A stretch of 64,000 bases of DNA from Verrucomicrobiia bacterium (GCA_030427505.1 JAUICH010000002.1:248001-312000); one strand, 5' to 3'; numbered from the stretch's first letter, positions 45,255-55,064 are shown. Notes: generated by a model from the letters alone, not told the origin. Made by a program: numbers and translations.

Positions 45255-47312
45255 ATGAAGCAATTTCTTTTCCTTGTCCAATCCGCGCCGTTCCGTGCCA
45301 TGGCCGTCTGCCTTGTGTGGTGGGGCCTGGGGGCGGCGGTATTGCCCGTCCGCGCGGACTACGAAGTTCCCAATTTCGACACGAATCTCTTTAACGTGGA
45401 TGCGCTGTCCCTTTCCGTTGAGGAACGGGATGAAGTGGTGCTGGCGCTCGCCGGCCTGGCGGCGGGAGATTCTTTAACCACCGAAGTGGATGACGATCTA
45501 CGGGAAAAGGCGCTCTACCTGGCGTTGCAGTTGAATCCGCTGAACCCAGCCGCGCGCGAGGTACACCGGCAGCTCTCCGCAGGAGAGGGAGAGGCCACGA
45601 AAGCTGGCGGGGACGCCGCTTTTCCCGAAAACGCTTGCGGGGTGCTCTCCGGTTCTGGCATCCGGCTCCTCCAGGAGAAAGCGGAACCGGAAGACGCCAA
45701 ACTCGCTCTGCTGTTGTTGGAGGTGGTTCTCGGCGCGGAGGTGGAACTCGACCAATCCGCGATCAAGGCTTTTTGGGAGGCCACGGCTCCGAAGCACGAA
45801 GTTTCCTGGGGGAAAGCGGTCGCCTGCGATCCTCAGTCGAGCCCCTCCATGAGACGGGTGGCCAGTAAGTTGGCGGCGTTCTCCGTGGCTTATGCTGAAA
45901 AGGATAGAGCCGTGAGTCAGATGGCTGCGTCCAAAGCGCCACCCGCCGCCCTGGATCCTTTCGCGGAGATGGAGACAGGCCCCTCCAATCTGGGCAGCAA
46001 CCTGCCAACCGCCGGTTCCGCGCCCAGCATTGGGAAAGAGCCCCGGATTGCCGAACTGAAGCGGCGCGACGGCAGCCTGATCGTGGTGGCCGGGGGCGGA
46101 CAACCCGGAACGTACCATACCGTCCGGGTGACGCTGAAGGTTAGAGACCTCTCGGAGTTTCAGGACGGCCGCTTTGGGCTTTTTAGTGAAGACGAGGCCC
46201 AGGTCCAGCCCATGTTCATGGCCAACGCGGACCCGGAGCGGAAGGGCGAAGGACTGAAGCTGGCGGAAAGCGCGCTCCGCGAACGCTATGATCGATTGCC
46301 CACCGGCGTCGTGGCCGAACTGAGCGTGGAGAGTTTACCTCCTGGCGCCGGAGGAGAAGGCGCTCCGGAACCGGCGATGGCCGGCGAGGCGAGCACCAGC
46401 CTGGATCTGAGCCTGGCGGCCCTGGTTCTTGTGGAAAGCGCCTTTCAGGGGATTCAGTTTGATTCCACCGCCGCGGTTGGCGGATTCCTGGCGGAGGGTG
46501 GCTTGTTGGGCATGGGGGTGGATGCCGTGCCGCTGCTGGAAGAAGCCGGCCGGCATGAGATCCGGGTCCTCGCCCTTCCCGCGGCGGCTGAAGAGTTTCT
46601 GCCCGATGCCACCAAAGAAGCTGGCCTGGAACTGCTCGTGCGGCCTCAACTCCTGGCGGCGGCGGATGTGGAGGGACTCATCCGTGTCCTCCGCGCCAAC
46701 CGGGCCGATAAGATTCAGAAGGCGATCGACGATTTTTCCAGCGTGGAGAACCTGACGCCACAGCGGATGACCTTGGAAAATGCCGCCACCAATCAGGCGG
46801 TCCAGCGCCGGTTGCGAGGGGTCCTGGAAGCGGTTCCGGAGCATCTTTCGGCCGCCATGCTGCTGCGCTTTGGCGAAGAAGGATCCGCCGGTAACAGCCC
46901 GGCAAACGAATTCTCGGGCGAACCGGAGCCCGGCTCTCCCATGCCCCCATCGGCGGGTTCCAGTCCGGACACACCCAAACCGCCGTCCTCCACGGGCGTC
47001 ATGGATGAGATCGAGGCTGTTATGTTGCCTCTGAAAACCATGGCGGACGCCACCTCCGTCGTGACCATTCCAGGTCAGGTGGACGCCTTGTGCGGAAAGG
47101 CTCGCGATCTCATTCGCACCCGGCGGACCGAAGTGGACGTGTCCATGCGAAACTACATGAACCAGGCAGAAAACGTGCTGGAGGCTTACAAACTCTTTCT
47201 GGATCTGTCCAATCGTTCGACCAGCATCGCACAACAGCGCCGCCGGGAACTGCGGGAGGCGCTCGCCAATTTGAGTGCGGAACGGACTCGAGTGGAAGGC
47301 ATGGAACGATGA
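45255..47312 (+). CDS. Exported S16 (Lon-type) pseudoprotease paralog
   Basis: 685 residues from ATG at 45255 (a GTG lies one codon before). The signal peptide (about 1-35, ending VRA) is followed by a helical N-terminus sharing the pattern YxxPNxxxNLF with the next protein. A Lon-like region follows at about 330-442. There the catalytic Ser position is Asp384 (SLDLSLAALVLVES against GPSAAVACSLLLES in the neighbour) and the Lys position is lost (GVDAVPLLEE against GVDGKIRGAT). Low-complexity stretches lie before and after (Ser/Pro/Gly). The C-terminus has a helical domain. The downstream gene encodes an intact relative, 57 nt away, so a regulatory or partner role for this dead homologue is plausible but unproven. 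Confidence 0.75.
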   Translation: MKQFLFLVQSAPFRAMAVCLVWWGLGAAVLPVRADYEVPNFDTNLFNVDALSLSVEERDEVVLALAGLAAGDSLTTEVDDDLREKALYLALQLNPLNPAAREVHRQLSAGEGEATKAGGDAAFPENACGVLSGSGIRLLQEKAEPEDAKLALLLLEVVLGAEVELDQSAIKAFWEATAPKHEVSWGKAVACDPQSSPSMRRVASKLAAFSVAYAEKDRAVSQMAASKAPPAALDPFAEMETGPSNLGSNLPTAGSAPSIGKEPRIAELKRRDGSLIVVAGGGQPGTYHTVRVTLKVRDLSEFQDGRFGLFSEDEAQVQPMFMANADPERKGEGLKLAESALRERYDRLPTGVVAELSVESLPPGAGGEGAPEPAMAGEASTSLDLSLAALVLVESAFQGIQFDSTAAVGGFLAEGGLLGMGVDAVPLLEEAGRHEIRVLALPAAAEEFLPDATKEAGLELLVRPQLLAAADVEGLIRVLRANRADKIQKAIDDFSSVENLTPQRMTLENAATNQAVQRRLRGVLEAVPEHLSAAMLLRFGEEGSAGNSPANEFSGEPEPGSPMPPSAGSSPDTPKPPSSTGVMDEIEAVMLPLKTMADATSVVTIPGQVDALCGKARDLIRTRRTEVDVSMRNYMNQAENVLEAYKLFLDLSNRSTSIAQQRRRELREALANLSAERTRVEGMER

Positions 47313-47369
47313 ATTGTGGAATTAGCCGTGACAGGAGAAAGCTGTTTAGAATACTGTGATACCACTGCC

Positions 47370-49121
47370 ATGAATGCCAAGAAACGCTTCTTTTCGTTAT
47401 TTCAGGCGCTCGTTTGGGCCGTCATGTTAACAGGGTTGATGGCCGCTTCGGCTTGGCAGCCGGTCTTGGGGCAGGAGGCTCCCTATCAAGAACCCAATTT
47501 GTCGGCGAATTTGTTTGAGGCGGAAAAGATCGAATTTGCCGCTGAAGAGAAAGAGCGCCTGACCGATTACCTGACGAAGGTGGCGCGAAATCTGGAGGTC
47601 TCCAATCGCGTCAAAGCCAAAGCCTTGGCGCTTGCCTTGAGGTTGGAACCCACCAAGAAGGAAGCCTTTGTCGCGAACTACCAACTCAAGCGGGGCGAAA
47701 CGCCGGAGCCCTTGGAAGGTCCCGCCGACCCAGCGCAGATCGCGAATTTTTTCTGGGAGTATGGGGATAGTCTCAGAGCCTTTGGCGAAGACAATCCAGA
47801 CGCCCTGAAACTGGCCGGATTCCTGATGGACATGGCGGTGGAAGTGGACCCGGACAACGTGGACCGGGCCTATGCCCTGGCGATGTACAAGCAGGAGGGT
47901 AACGCCGTGGATTGGGGCCTCACCATGCCGGTTGCCGCCGCCGCGAAGACCAGCATGTCGTCGATGAAGGTTCCCGCGACTCCCGGTGGGAAGGATGCCG
48001 AACTGGCCCGTACCCAGTCTTTGATCAAAGGGCTCCTGGTGCGCCCCCTGGAAGGCAGCCGTTATGCGGGCAAGGCGTCCCAGATGAATGCCACGGCCAC
48101 CGAAACGGGAGGCAATCAAGAGATGAAAGTCGATTTCAATCAGGAAGTGGGAGATTCCATGCATTCCGCCCTGAACGAAGTGGTCAAATACCTTCGGGTC
48201 CGGCATGGGCGGCTTCCTTCCGGGTATGAGGTGGAGATCAGCTTTGAGGAGCAATACATCCCCAAGGACGGTCCTTCCGCCGCAGTCGCGTGTTCCTTGC
48301 TTCTGGAATCTCTGATCTCCGGCATGGAGATCGACGAAAACTTTGCCGTCACCGGGGACCTGAACGCGGACGGCACCGTCCAGCCGGTGGGTGGCGTGGA
48401 TGGTAAGATCCGCGGCGCCACCAAGAGGGACTGCAACGTCATCGCCATCCCGAGTCAGAATGTCAGCGTGGTGAGCGATCTTCTGCTCATGTCCGGACCG
48501 GCCGCCATCACGAACATCCAGGTCTTCAGCATCGAGACTTTCGAACAGGCCGCCGCTCTGGCCCAGGCGCCAGAGAAACGTTCTGAAGATCTCCAGAAAG
48601 CCATCGACAGCTTTACGGAAATTCAGGAAGTGCTCCACCGTCCCAATGGTTTCGCGTATCTGAAAAACGCCAAGGTTCAGGAACGTCTGCGGGAAGTCGT
48701 CAAACTGGCGCCGAACCACCAGTCCGCCATCTGGCTGCTGTATGAAGGGCTGGGCCGCTCCCCGGACCGGCTGACGCTTCAGGGGTCTCTTATTTACATC
48801 GACCGGGCGGCGGAGCCCCTCATCCGTGCCATTCGCCAGGGCAAGTTTGATGCCCAGAGCCCTCTGGACGGAGATGAGTACGCGGACTCAGCCTATGCGT
48901 TGCGGCGGCTTCGGAACAAGCTGGACAACCGCACGGTGGATCTGGCGGATGCCATCATCTCCTACGCTTCGTTGATGCGTACCTTCGTGAACGACCGGCC
49001 GAATTCCTATAACAAGCTGAATGAACTGATCTCGGAAATCCGGAACGCGGGGTCAGCCGTTTCCCGAGCTTATGACGACTTATACAATCGCGTCGATGTT
49101 CAGGAAGAACTGATGCAGTGA
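47370..49121 (+). CDS. Exported Lon-type (S16) serine protease without AAA domain
   Basis: 583 residues from ATG at 47370. A signal peptide (about 1-35, ending VLGQ) is followed by a helical, TPR-like N-terminus (about 55-190). The S16 domain spans about 215-400. The Ser-Lys dyad is intact: Ser303 in IPKDGPSAAV and Lys346 in GGVDGKIRGA, a spacing of 43 residues, the same as in E. coli Lon (Ser679, Lys722). FAVTGDLNADGTVQPVGG matches the conserved Lon core. No ATPase domain is present, and the signal peptide places it outside the cytosol. The C-terminal 180 residues are helical. Substrates are unknown. It probably forms one transcription unit with the degenerate relative upstream. Confidence 0.85.
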   Translation: MNAKKRFFSLFQALVWAVMLTGLMAASAWQPVLGQEAPYQEPNLSANLFEAEKIEFAAEEKERLTDYLTKVARNLEVSNRVKAKALALALRLEPTKKEAFVANYQLKRGETPEPLEGPADPAQIANFFWEYGDSLRAFGEDNPDALKLAGFLMDMAVEVDPDNVDRAYALAMYKQEGNAVDWGLTMPVAAAAKTSMSSMKVPATPGGKDAELARTQSLIKGLLVRPLEGSRYAGKASQMNATATETGGNQEMKVDFNQEVGDSMHSALNEVVKYLRVRHGRLPSGYEVEISFEEQYIPKDGPSAAVACSLLLESLISGMEIDENFAVTGDLNADGTVQPVGGVDGKIRGATKRDCNVIAIPSQNVSVVSDLLLMSGPAAITNIQVFSIETFEQAAALAQAPEKRSEDLQKAIDSFTEIQEVLHRPNGFAYLKNAKVQERLREVVKLAPNHQSAIWLLYEGLGRSPDRLTLQGSLIYIDRAAEPLIRAIRQGKFDAQSPLDGDEYADSAYALRRLRNKLDNRTVDLADAIISYASLMRTFVNDRPNSYNKLNELISEIRNAGSAVSRAYDDLYNRVDVQEELMQ

Positions 49122-49175
49122 GGCCATCCGGTTTTCTGAGCCGGTTCGCGATTGCAGAAGCGGTTCCGCCGGGTT

Positions 49176-51215
49176 ATGGGGTGGGTTTTCCGGGTTCCAA
49201 GGTTCCGGAAAAAACGAAACCGCAACGCTACCCGAACTCGATTGGCGCCAGCAGATCACAGCCCCAGCGGAGACACCGGGCGTCCCGTTCGCCGGATCGC
49301 CTATCTGTATTCCCGTTACCCAGTGGTTTCGCAGACCTTTTGCGATTCCGAGATGCTGGCCCTGGAAGCCAAGGGGTTCCGCATCGAGATCGGTTCGCTG
49401 AATCCGCCCAGGGACGCCTTCCGGCACGAGCGGTTCACCAGCCTGGAGGGGCAGGTCCATTACCCACCGCCACCGGAGATCCTGAAGGCCCTCGTCGGGC
49501 TGGAGGAAAAGAGCGGCGCCTGGCAGGAGCGCCTGGTGCCCATGATCCAGCGGCACGAGGAAGTCTATGGCGCTTCCTTCAAGCCGGACGTACGCGCGCG
49601 GAACGCGCTCTATTTTTCGGGTCTTTTCCAGCGCCTGGGCATCCAGCACGTCCACGTCCACTTTGCCAACCGGGCCACTCACACCGCGCTTTTCATGAAG
49701 CAGTGGGCCGGGCTGCCCTTCAGCTTCACGGCGCACGCGCAGGATTTCATGGTGGATCTGGGCAGTGACGAACTGCTCCGCGAACTGTGCCGGGAAGCGG
49801 AGTTCGTTGTGGCGGTCAGTGATTTCAGCAAGGCGCTGCTCCAGGAAAAATGCCCGGATTCGGCGGACAAGATCTTCCGCGTTTACAACGGCATTACGCC
49901 CTCCGCCTTTCCGGGCGCGCGCATCGGGGGCGGGCCGCTGCGCATCATTTCCATCGGGAGACTCATTGAGTTCAAGGGCTTTCACCACCTCATCGGCGCC
50001 TGCGGTCTGTTGCGAAAGCGGGGCTTCGATTTTTCCTGCACCATCATCGGTGACGGCCCTTGGCGGGAGATCCTGGAAGTCCACGCCAAGGAGGGCGGCA
50101 TCGAGGACCGGGTCCACTTTCCCGGCGTGCTGACTCAAGAGGAGGTCAAGGCTCGTTTTCAGGAAAGCGATGTCTTTGCCCTGCCCTGCATCGTGGACCG
50201 GAAGGGGGCTTCCGACATTCTGCCCACCGTCATCATGGAAGCCATGGCCTGCGGACTGCCCGTGGTATCCACCCGGCTGGTCGGCGTTCCCGAAATGGTC
50301 GATGATGGCGTGACGGGTCTGCTGGCGGAGCCTGGGGACGAAAAAGGCTTCGCCGATGCGCTGGAACGCCTGGCTTTGAACCGCGAACTGGCCCGTCAGC
50401 TCGGCGAGGCCGGGCGGGCCGCGGCGGAAGAGAAGTTCGATCAAGAAAAGACGTCGAGCCAACTCGCGGAAAAATTTGGGGCCCTCTTGCCGGAGCCTTC
50501 CGCCAGCCCGGAGGCGAAGTGGGCCTACCTGATGGCCGACTGGCCGGGCCGTGGCGAACGGAACGTGAATGCCGAGCTGTGTTTCCTTTCCGAAAGTGGT
50601 AAGCCGGGAACGGAGGTGGACCTTCTCTGCTGCCGGCTCTCGAAGCGGTTCCGTCCCAACGGCCTGGACGAAGAACAAGCCGCGTTGCTTCCCCGGATCG
50701 AGTTCTTACCGGATGCCATCGTGGCGGAGGCGGAGTGGCGGCAGTCCGCCAGCGAGGCCCGTCGCATTTTGGAATGGCGGCTCGAGTTCGGCACCGCCCT
50801 GCAGACGGAAGACTACCTGGTGCAGGGGCGCCGGGCGTTGGTGCTTTCCCGCCTGGTGGAAAAGCGCGGGCTGCGGCACGTTCACGCCGCCCGCTCCGAC
50901 GTGGCCCTGGCGGCTTGGCTGGTGGGTCGCCTCAGCGGCGTGCCCTTCAGCGTGACCATCGAAGAAGACCCCACGCTGCCCGCCGCCATCATCGACCGCA
51001 TTCTGGAAGACGCCGCCTTCGCCAACGTCTGCCGGCCGGAACGCTACAAAGCCGCCGCCGCGTTCCGGGACGACCTGGGCCTCGAAAAGACGGACTCCCG
51101 CCGCCGCGTCAAAGTCGGTCCCGTGAAACTGAGCTGGAAAGGCCGCGATCCGGCCACTGACCCCGCGCCTCTGTATGAGGCCTGGTTCTCGAAACTGACC
51201 GCTTCCCTGCGGTGA
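49176..51215 (+). CDS. GT4-type glycosyltransferase with long C-terminal extension
   Basis: About 679 residues from ATG at 49176. TTG at 49152 would add 8 residues. The N-terminal 420 residues form a GT-B enzyme: YSRYPVVSQTF, HVHFANRATH, FTAHAQD, and the donor-site region RLIEFKGFHHLI. The C-terminal domain motif IMEAMACGLPVVS is also present. GT4 enzymes use nucleotide sugars for exopolysaccharide or lipopolysaccharide synthesis. The final 260 residues resemble no known domain and could be a decayed or diverged second GT-like module (RHVHAARSDVALAAWLVGRLSGVPFSVT echoes the HVHFANRATH region). The GT2 gene follows 52 nt later. Confidence 0.85.
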   Translation: MGWVFRVPRFRKKRNRNATRTRLAPADHSPSGDTGRPVRRIAYLYSRYPVVSQTFCDSEMLALEAKGFRIEIGSLNPPRDAFRHERFTSLEGQVHYPPPPEILKALVGLEEKSGAWQERLVPMIQRHEEVYGASFKPDVRARNALYFSGLFQRLGIQHVHVHFANRATHTALFMKQWAGLPFSFTAHAQDFMVDLGSDELLRELCREAEFVVAVSDFSKALLQEKCPDSADKIFRVYNGITPSAFPGARIGGGPLRIISIGRLIEFKGFHHLIGACGLLRKRGFDFSCTIIGDGPWREILEVHAKEGGIEDRVHFPGVLTQEEVKARFQESDVFALPCIVDRKGASDILPTVIMEAMACGLPVVSTRLVGVPEMVDDGVTGLLAEPGDEKGFADALERLALNRELARQLGEAGRAAAEEKFDQEKTSSQLAEKFGALLPEPSASPEAKWAYLMADWPGRGERNVNAELCFLSESGKPGTEVDLLCCRLSKRFRPNGLDEEQAALLPRIEFLPDAIVAEAEWRQSASEARRILEWRLEFGTALQTEDYLVQGRRALVLSRLVEKRGLRHVHAARSDVALAAWLVGRLSGVPFSVTIEEDPTLPAAIIDRILEDAAFANVCRPERYKAAAAFRDDLGLEKTDSRRRVKVGPVKLSWKGRDPATDPAPLYEAWFSKLTASLR

Positions 51216-51267
51216 CCCATCACCGGCCCGGCTTCTCCCTCGGCTGTTCCGGTCCTCCCCCTTTTTC

Positions 51268-52554
51268 ATGGAAGCCAAACTCGGAGTCATCATTCCCTGT
51301 TACAACCACGCGAAGTACGTGGGCGCCGCGATCGAGTCGGTGCTGGGTCAAACCCGTCCGCCAGACCGGTTTCTGGTGATCGATGACGGTTCGAAGGACG
51401 ATTCCGTGGCGGTCATTGAAAAGTACCGCGCCCAGGGCGTGGAACTGATCGTTCAGGAAAACGCCGGCGCGCATGAGACCATCAATCGCGGCATCCGGGA
51501 ACTGAGCCGCGACTGCCAGTGGATCAGCATTCTGAATTCCGATGACGTATACGAACCGGGCCGCTTTGAAGCCTGTCTGTCTGAGATAAGCAAGGAGCCA
51601 GCCCTGTCCGTGGTCTGCACGGGGCTGCGGATGATCGACCCGGAAGGCGAGCCCCTGCCTGAAGGCGAACCCCGCGCCAAGTGGCTGCGCGCCGTGTGGT
51701 CCGCCGGGGGAGAGTCCGGCGAAGACATCGCCCCGCCGGAGTGGCTGGGGTTGGCGAACTTTCTCGTGACCAGCTCGAACATCGTGGCCCGCGCGGAATA
51801 CCTCCTGGCGAACCCCTTCCGGCCCTATCGCTTCAATCACGATTATTTTTTCCTGGCCGGAGCCGCCCTTCGTGGCGGGCTGAAAGCCATTCCGGACGTG
51901 CTGCTCCAGTACCGCGTGCATCCCACCAACAACATCAACAGCGCCCCCGCGCCACTCCTCCGCGAGATGTTGCGCATGCATGTGGACCTTTATGCCCACT
52001 TCGCCAAGGAACTGAGAGAGGACGAAGCCGCGCGACACCGTTTCTATGAGTTTGCCGCCGCGTCCTGGCGCAGCGTATCCAGCTTTCACGCCGGATTGTT
52101 CCAGGTGCTGCTGGCGGAATTGGCCAGCGCCAAGAGCGAAGCCGAACGCGAAGCGCTGGTGGAATCCCTGACGGACGAAGCTTTCGCCGAACTGCACGAC
52201 TACCCTAACAAAGCCCTCGTTAACGAATGGGATGGCCGGACCCCGCTGCAATCCGGCGAAGGGTTGAACGAAAAATACCAGATTCTCCGCGAAGAAAAAC
52301 GCGCCCTGGAAGGCGACCGCCGTGTGTTGCGCGAACTGACCACGCTGCGCCGCGATCTCCTGCGTTCCAAGTGGGTGGGCCTCGGCCAAGCCCTCGGTCA
52401 AGACAAGCGGCTGAGTGCGGACGAAGGCAAGACGCCGGAGGAGAAACTGGAGAATCAAAAGACCGCTATCCGGGATTCTTTCTGGCTGACGTTGGGAGCG
52501 TCGCTCGGCTCGAAAAGCGCGAAGGCTTTGTTGGAGGTTGCCGGGAGGGAGTAG
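51268..52554 (+). CDS. Family 2 glycosyltransferase
   Basis: 428 residues. The GT-A core is clear: GVIIPCYNHAKYV, VIDDGSKDDS, and the metal-binding region SILNSDDVYEPGRF. NHDYFFLAGAALRGG and YRVHPTNN are also seen. About 170 helical C-terminal residues (charged, with coiled-coil character near 330-400) form an extension. It probably adds a sugar to an envelope or exopolysaccharide glycan together with the GT4 enzyme just upstream. No other polysaccharide export or polymerase genes are visible. Confidence 0.9.
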   Translation: MEAKLGVIIPCYNHAKYVGAAIESVLGQTRPPDRFLVIDDGSKDDSVAVIEKYRAQGVELIVQENAGAHETINRGIRELSRDCQWISILNSDDVYEPGRFEACLSEISKEPALSVVCTGLRMIDPEGEPLPEGEPRAKWLRAVWSAGGESGEDIAPPEWLGLANFLVTSSNIVARAEYLLANPFRPYRFNHDYFFLAGAALRGGLKAIPDVLLQYRVHPTNNINSAPAPLLREMLRMHVDLYAHFAKELREDEAARHRFYEFAAASWRSVSSFHAGLFQVLLAELASAKSEAEREALVESLTDEAFAELHDYPNKALVNEWDGRTPLQSGEGLNEKYQILREEKRALEGDRRVLRELTTLRRDLLRSKWVGLGQALGQDKRLSADEGKTPEEKLENQKTAIRDSFWLTLGASLGSKSAKALLEVAGRE

Positions 52555-52577
52555 CTGGAAAGGGTTCGCTGCACGGA

Positions 52578-52597
52578 GGTGGTCCTCGATCTCCGGG
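52578..52597. repeat. Dispersed 20-bp motif, copy 2 of 2
   Basis: GGTGGTCCTCGATCTCCGGG differs by one base from the copy at 2813-2832. It lies in the convergent gap between the GT2 gene and hemL and is followed by GAGCCGGGA at 52626-52634, like the first copy but with 16 additional bases between. Confidence 0.55.
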
Positions 52598-52791
52598 GTC
52601 CGAGCCGGACTGGCAGGAAACTCGCGAGCCGGGAATGCAAATCTCAGGCGGAGGATTGAAATCGGATTGAAGCCCGTCTTCGAACTCTGGATATCCTGCC
52701 CAATTACATAAGGAGCGATTTGGTCATTCCCGAACGCGCCCGGAGAATCGCGTTCCACCTTCAGCGAAAGCGCTTGAGGGAAATGAAATGC

Positions 52792-54084
52792 TTACAAAGC
52801 CTTCAGCGCCGCGACCGTGACCTCCGCCGTTTTGGACATGGCGGCTTCGTCGTGGGCGGTGGAAATGAAACCGGTCTCGTATTGGGAGGGCGCGAAGTAG
52901 ACCCCTTCGCCCAGGCAGTGCCAGAAGAAGCGGTTGAAGGCATCGAAGTCCGCTTTCTTCACGTCGTCTACGTTCAGGATCTCGCCCTCCGCGAAGAGGA
53001 GACAGAACATGGACCCAATGCGGTGGAAGGTCAGGTTCCGGCCCGTTTCTTTGAGAGCGGAGCGAACCGCGTCCTCCAGGGCTTGGCCGCGGGACTCCAG
53101 CAGGGCCCAGCCGTTGATGCGCTCCATTTCTTTCAACTGAGCCAGTCCCGCCGCCATGGCCACGGGGTTGCCGGACAGCGTGCCGGCCTGATAGACTGGG
53201 CCGTCAGGGGCCAGGTAGTCCATGATGTCCGCCCGGCCGCCAAAAGCACCGACCGGCAGGCCGCCGCCGATGACTTTGCCCAGGGCGGTCAGATCCGGCG
53301 TCACGCCGCTGCGTTTCTGCACGCCCCCTTTCGCCACGCGAAAGCCCGTCATCACTTCGTCAAAGATCAGCAACGCGCCGTGCTTGGCGGTCAGATGGCG
53401 GAGTTGCTGGAGGTAGCCTTCCTTGGGAAACACCAGTCCCGCGTTCGCGGGGACCGGTTCCAGGATGACCGCCGCGATACGGTCGCCTTCTTCCGCGAAG
53501 GCTTTTTCCAAGGCTTCCGTATTGTTGAAGGGCAGGATCAGGGTGTGCTTCGCGAAATCCTCCGGCACGCCTGCGCTGTCCGGTTTGCCATGGGTTAAGG
53601 CGCCACTTCCCGCGGCGACAAGAAGGGCGTCCACATGGCCGTGGTAACAGCCATCGAATTTCACGATCAAGTTCCGGCCCGTGAACCCGCGCGCCAGCCG
53701 GATGGCCGACATGGTGGCTTCCGTGCCGGAATTCACCATCCGTACCTTTTCCACGGAAGGCACCCAGTCGCAGATCAGCTTGGCGATCTCCACTTCATAG
53801 GGGTTCGGGGTGCCGAAACTGGTGCCGTGCCTGGCCGCCTCGATCACGGCTTCGATCACCACCTCCGGAGCATGGCCCAGGATGGCCGGGCCCCAGGTGC
53901 CCACGTAGTCCACCAGTTCCCGCCCATCCGCGTCCCAGATCCGGCAGCCTTTTGCCCGCTCCACGAAAAAGGGCTCGCCACCCACGTTGCGAAAGGCGCG
54001 CACCGGGCTGTTCACCCCGCCGGGGATGTAACGGAGGGCTTCCTGATAAAGTTGGTGCGAACGGGGTGTCTGGGAATCGGACAT
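52792..54084 (-). CDS. hemL: Glutamate-1-semialdehyde 2,1-aminomutase
   Basis: 430 residues, the family length. Motifs include GGVNSPVRAF, FDGCYHGHVDALLVAAGSG, LIFDEVMTGFRV and the PLP Lys270 in LTALGKVIGGGLPVGAFGG. It makes 5-aminolevulinate in the C5 haem pathway. No hemA is adjacent, and it faces the GT2 gene convergently. The ATG is not preceded by a Shine-Dalgarno. Confidence 0.95.
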   Translation of the reverse strand: MSDSQTPRSHQLYQEALRYIPGGVNSPVRAFRNVGGEPFFVERAKGCRIWDADGRELVDYVGTWGPAILGHAPEVVIEAVIEAARHGTSFGTPNPYEVEIAKLICDWVPSVEKVRMVNSGTEATMSAIRLARGFTGRNLIVKFDGCYHGHVDALLVAAGSGALTHGKPDSAGVPEDFAKHTLILPFNNTEALEKAFAEEGDRIAAVILEPVPANAGLVFPKEGYLQQLRHLTAKHGALLIFDEVMTGFRVAKGGVQKRSGVTPDLTALGKVIGGGLPVGAFGGRADIMDYLAPDGPVYQAGTLSGNPVAMAAGLAQLKEMERINGWALLESRGQALEDAVRSALKETGRNLTFHRIGSMFCLLFAEGEILNVDDVKKADFDAFNRFFWHCLGEGVYFAPSQYETGFISTAHDEAAMSKTAEVTVAALKAL

Positions 54085-54323
54085 GATGAAAATCGTGAAA
54101 CAGGGTGGGGGAGCTTCGCCGAAGAATTCTGGTGATTATCAGGGTTGCAAGAAGGCGGAACCTCTTCTTCCGGGCCGCTGTCTTCGGGCTTTTCCGGTCC
54201 GGGAATGAATAGTATGATCCGGTAGGCGTCAAAAACCAAAGGGAGGTCTAGCCACGCGCGGCAGGGTATCTGTGGGGAAAGGAAAAGACGGCGGACCTCC
54301 CGTCCAAACTCGTATTCGTGCCC

Positions 54324-55052
54324 ATGAAACCTCGCCTCCACTCCCGCACCGGCTCCTCCTTGGTCTTAGCCTTCGCCCTGGTCCTCCCGGCGCTGGCTTA
54401 CGCGGATCTGCCCTCAACCAATCTCATCCGGGAGGAAAACGCCGTTTATCTGGAAGATATTCTAGAGAAGGAAATCAAGCTGAAGGTCGTGAAACAGGCG
54501 CCGGTTTATTCCACTCTGGAAGCCGACCGTTGGCTCGGCAACCTGGTCGCTCCCGGGGATGCCGTCCTGCTCGCCGTCAGCGACCGGGCCTGGCGGGTCC
54601 GCGCCCGCGCTCAGCAGGGCCAGGTGGCTGGCTGGGTATCTCCCGCCGCCTTCGAGGGCCTTAGCGAAGAAGCCCTGGCCAATCTGAAGAAATTCTGCGA
54701 GCGCCAGCTCATCGTCCAAGACCTGATAAGCAAAAACCAGGTCGCCCTGGGCATGACTATCGAGGAGGTCATGACCTCCCTCGGAAAGCCGGACGAGAAA
54801 AGTTCCAAGATCGATCAGGAAGGCCGCACGGATACCCTGGAATACATCACCTACGAAAAAGTCCCGCAGACCACCACCCGCTTCGATGCGCTGGGCCGCC
54901 CCTTTCGCACCACCGTTTACGTGAAGGTGCCCACCGGGCGGGTATCCATCAACTTCGCCAACGAAGTCGTCACCAGCATCGAAGAAACCGAAGGCGCGCC
55001 CGATTTTGGCGGCGGGGTCAAGATCGTGCCGCCGCCGATTATTCTGTTCTAA
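54324..55052 (+). CDS. Secreted SH3-like / BamE-like protein
   Basis: 242 residues from ATG at 54324 (a GTG two codons earlier is in frame). The signal peptide (about 1-28, ending AYA) precedes an SH3-like segment (KVVKQAPVYSTLEADRWLG to AGWVSPAAF). The second half has the SmpA/BamE-type pattern ALGMTIEEVMTSLGKPD and a hydrophobic strand YVKVPTGRVSINF. It ends in a run of Val/Pro/Ile. BamE helps assemble outer-membrane proteins, but this protein is larger and such a role is only a guess. It converges with fabD. Confidence 0.7.
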   Translation: MKPRLHSRTGSSLVLAFALVLPALAYADLPSTNLIREENAVYLEDILEKEIKLKVVKQAPVYSTLEADRWLGNLVAPGDAVLLAVSDRAWRVRARAQQGQVAGWVSPAAFEGLSEEALANLKKFCERQLIVQDLISKNQVALGMTIEEVMTSLGKPDEKSSKIDQEGRTDTLEYITYEKVPQTTTRFDALGRPFRTTVYVKVPTGRVSINFANEVVTSIEETEGAPDFGGGVKIVPPPIILF

Positions 55053-55064
55053 GGGCTTGGGGGC

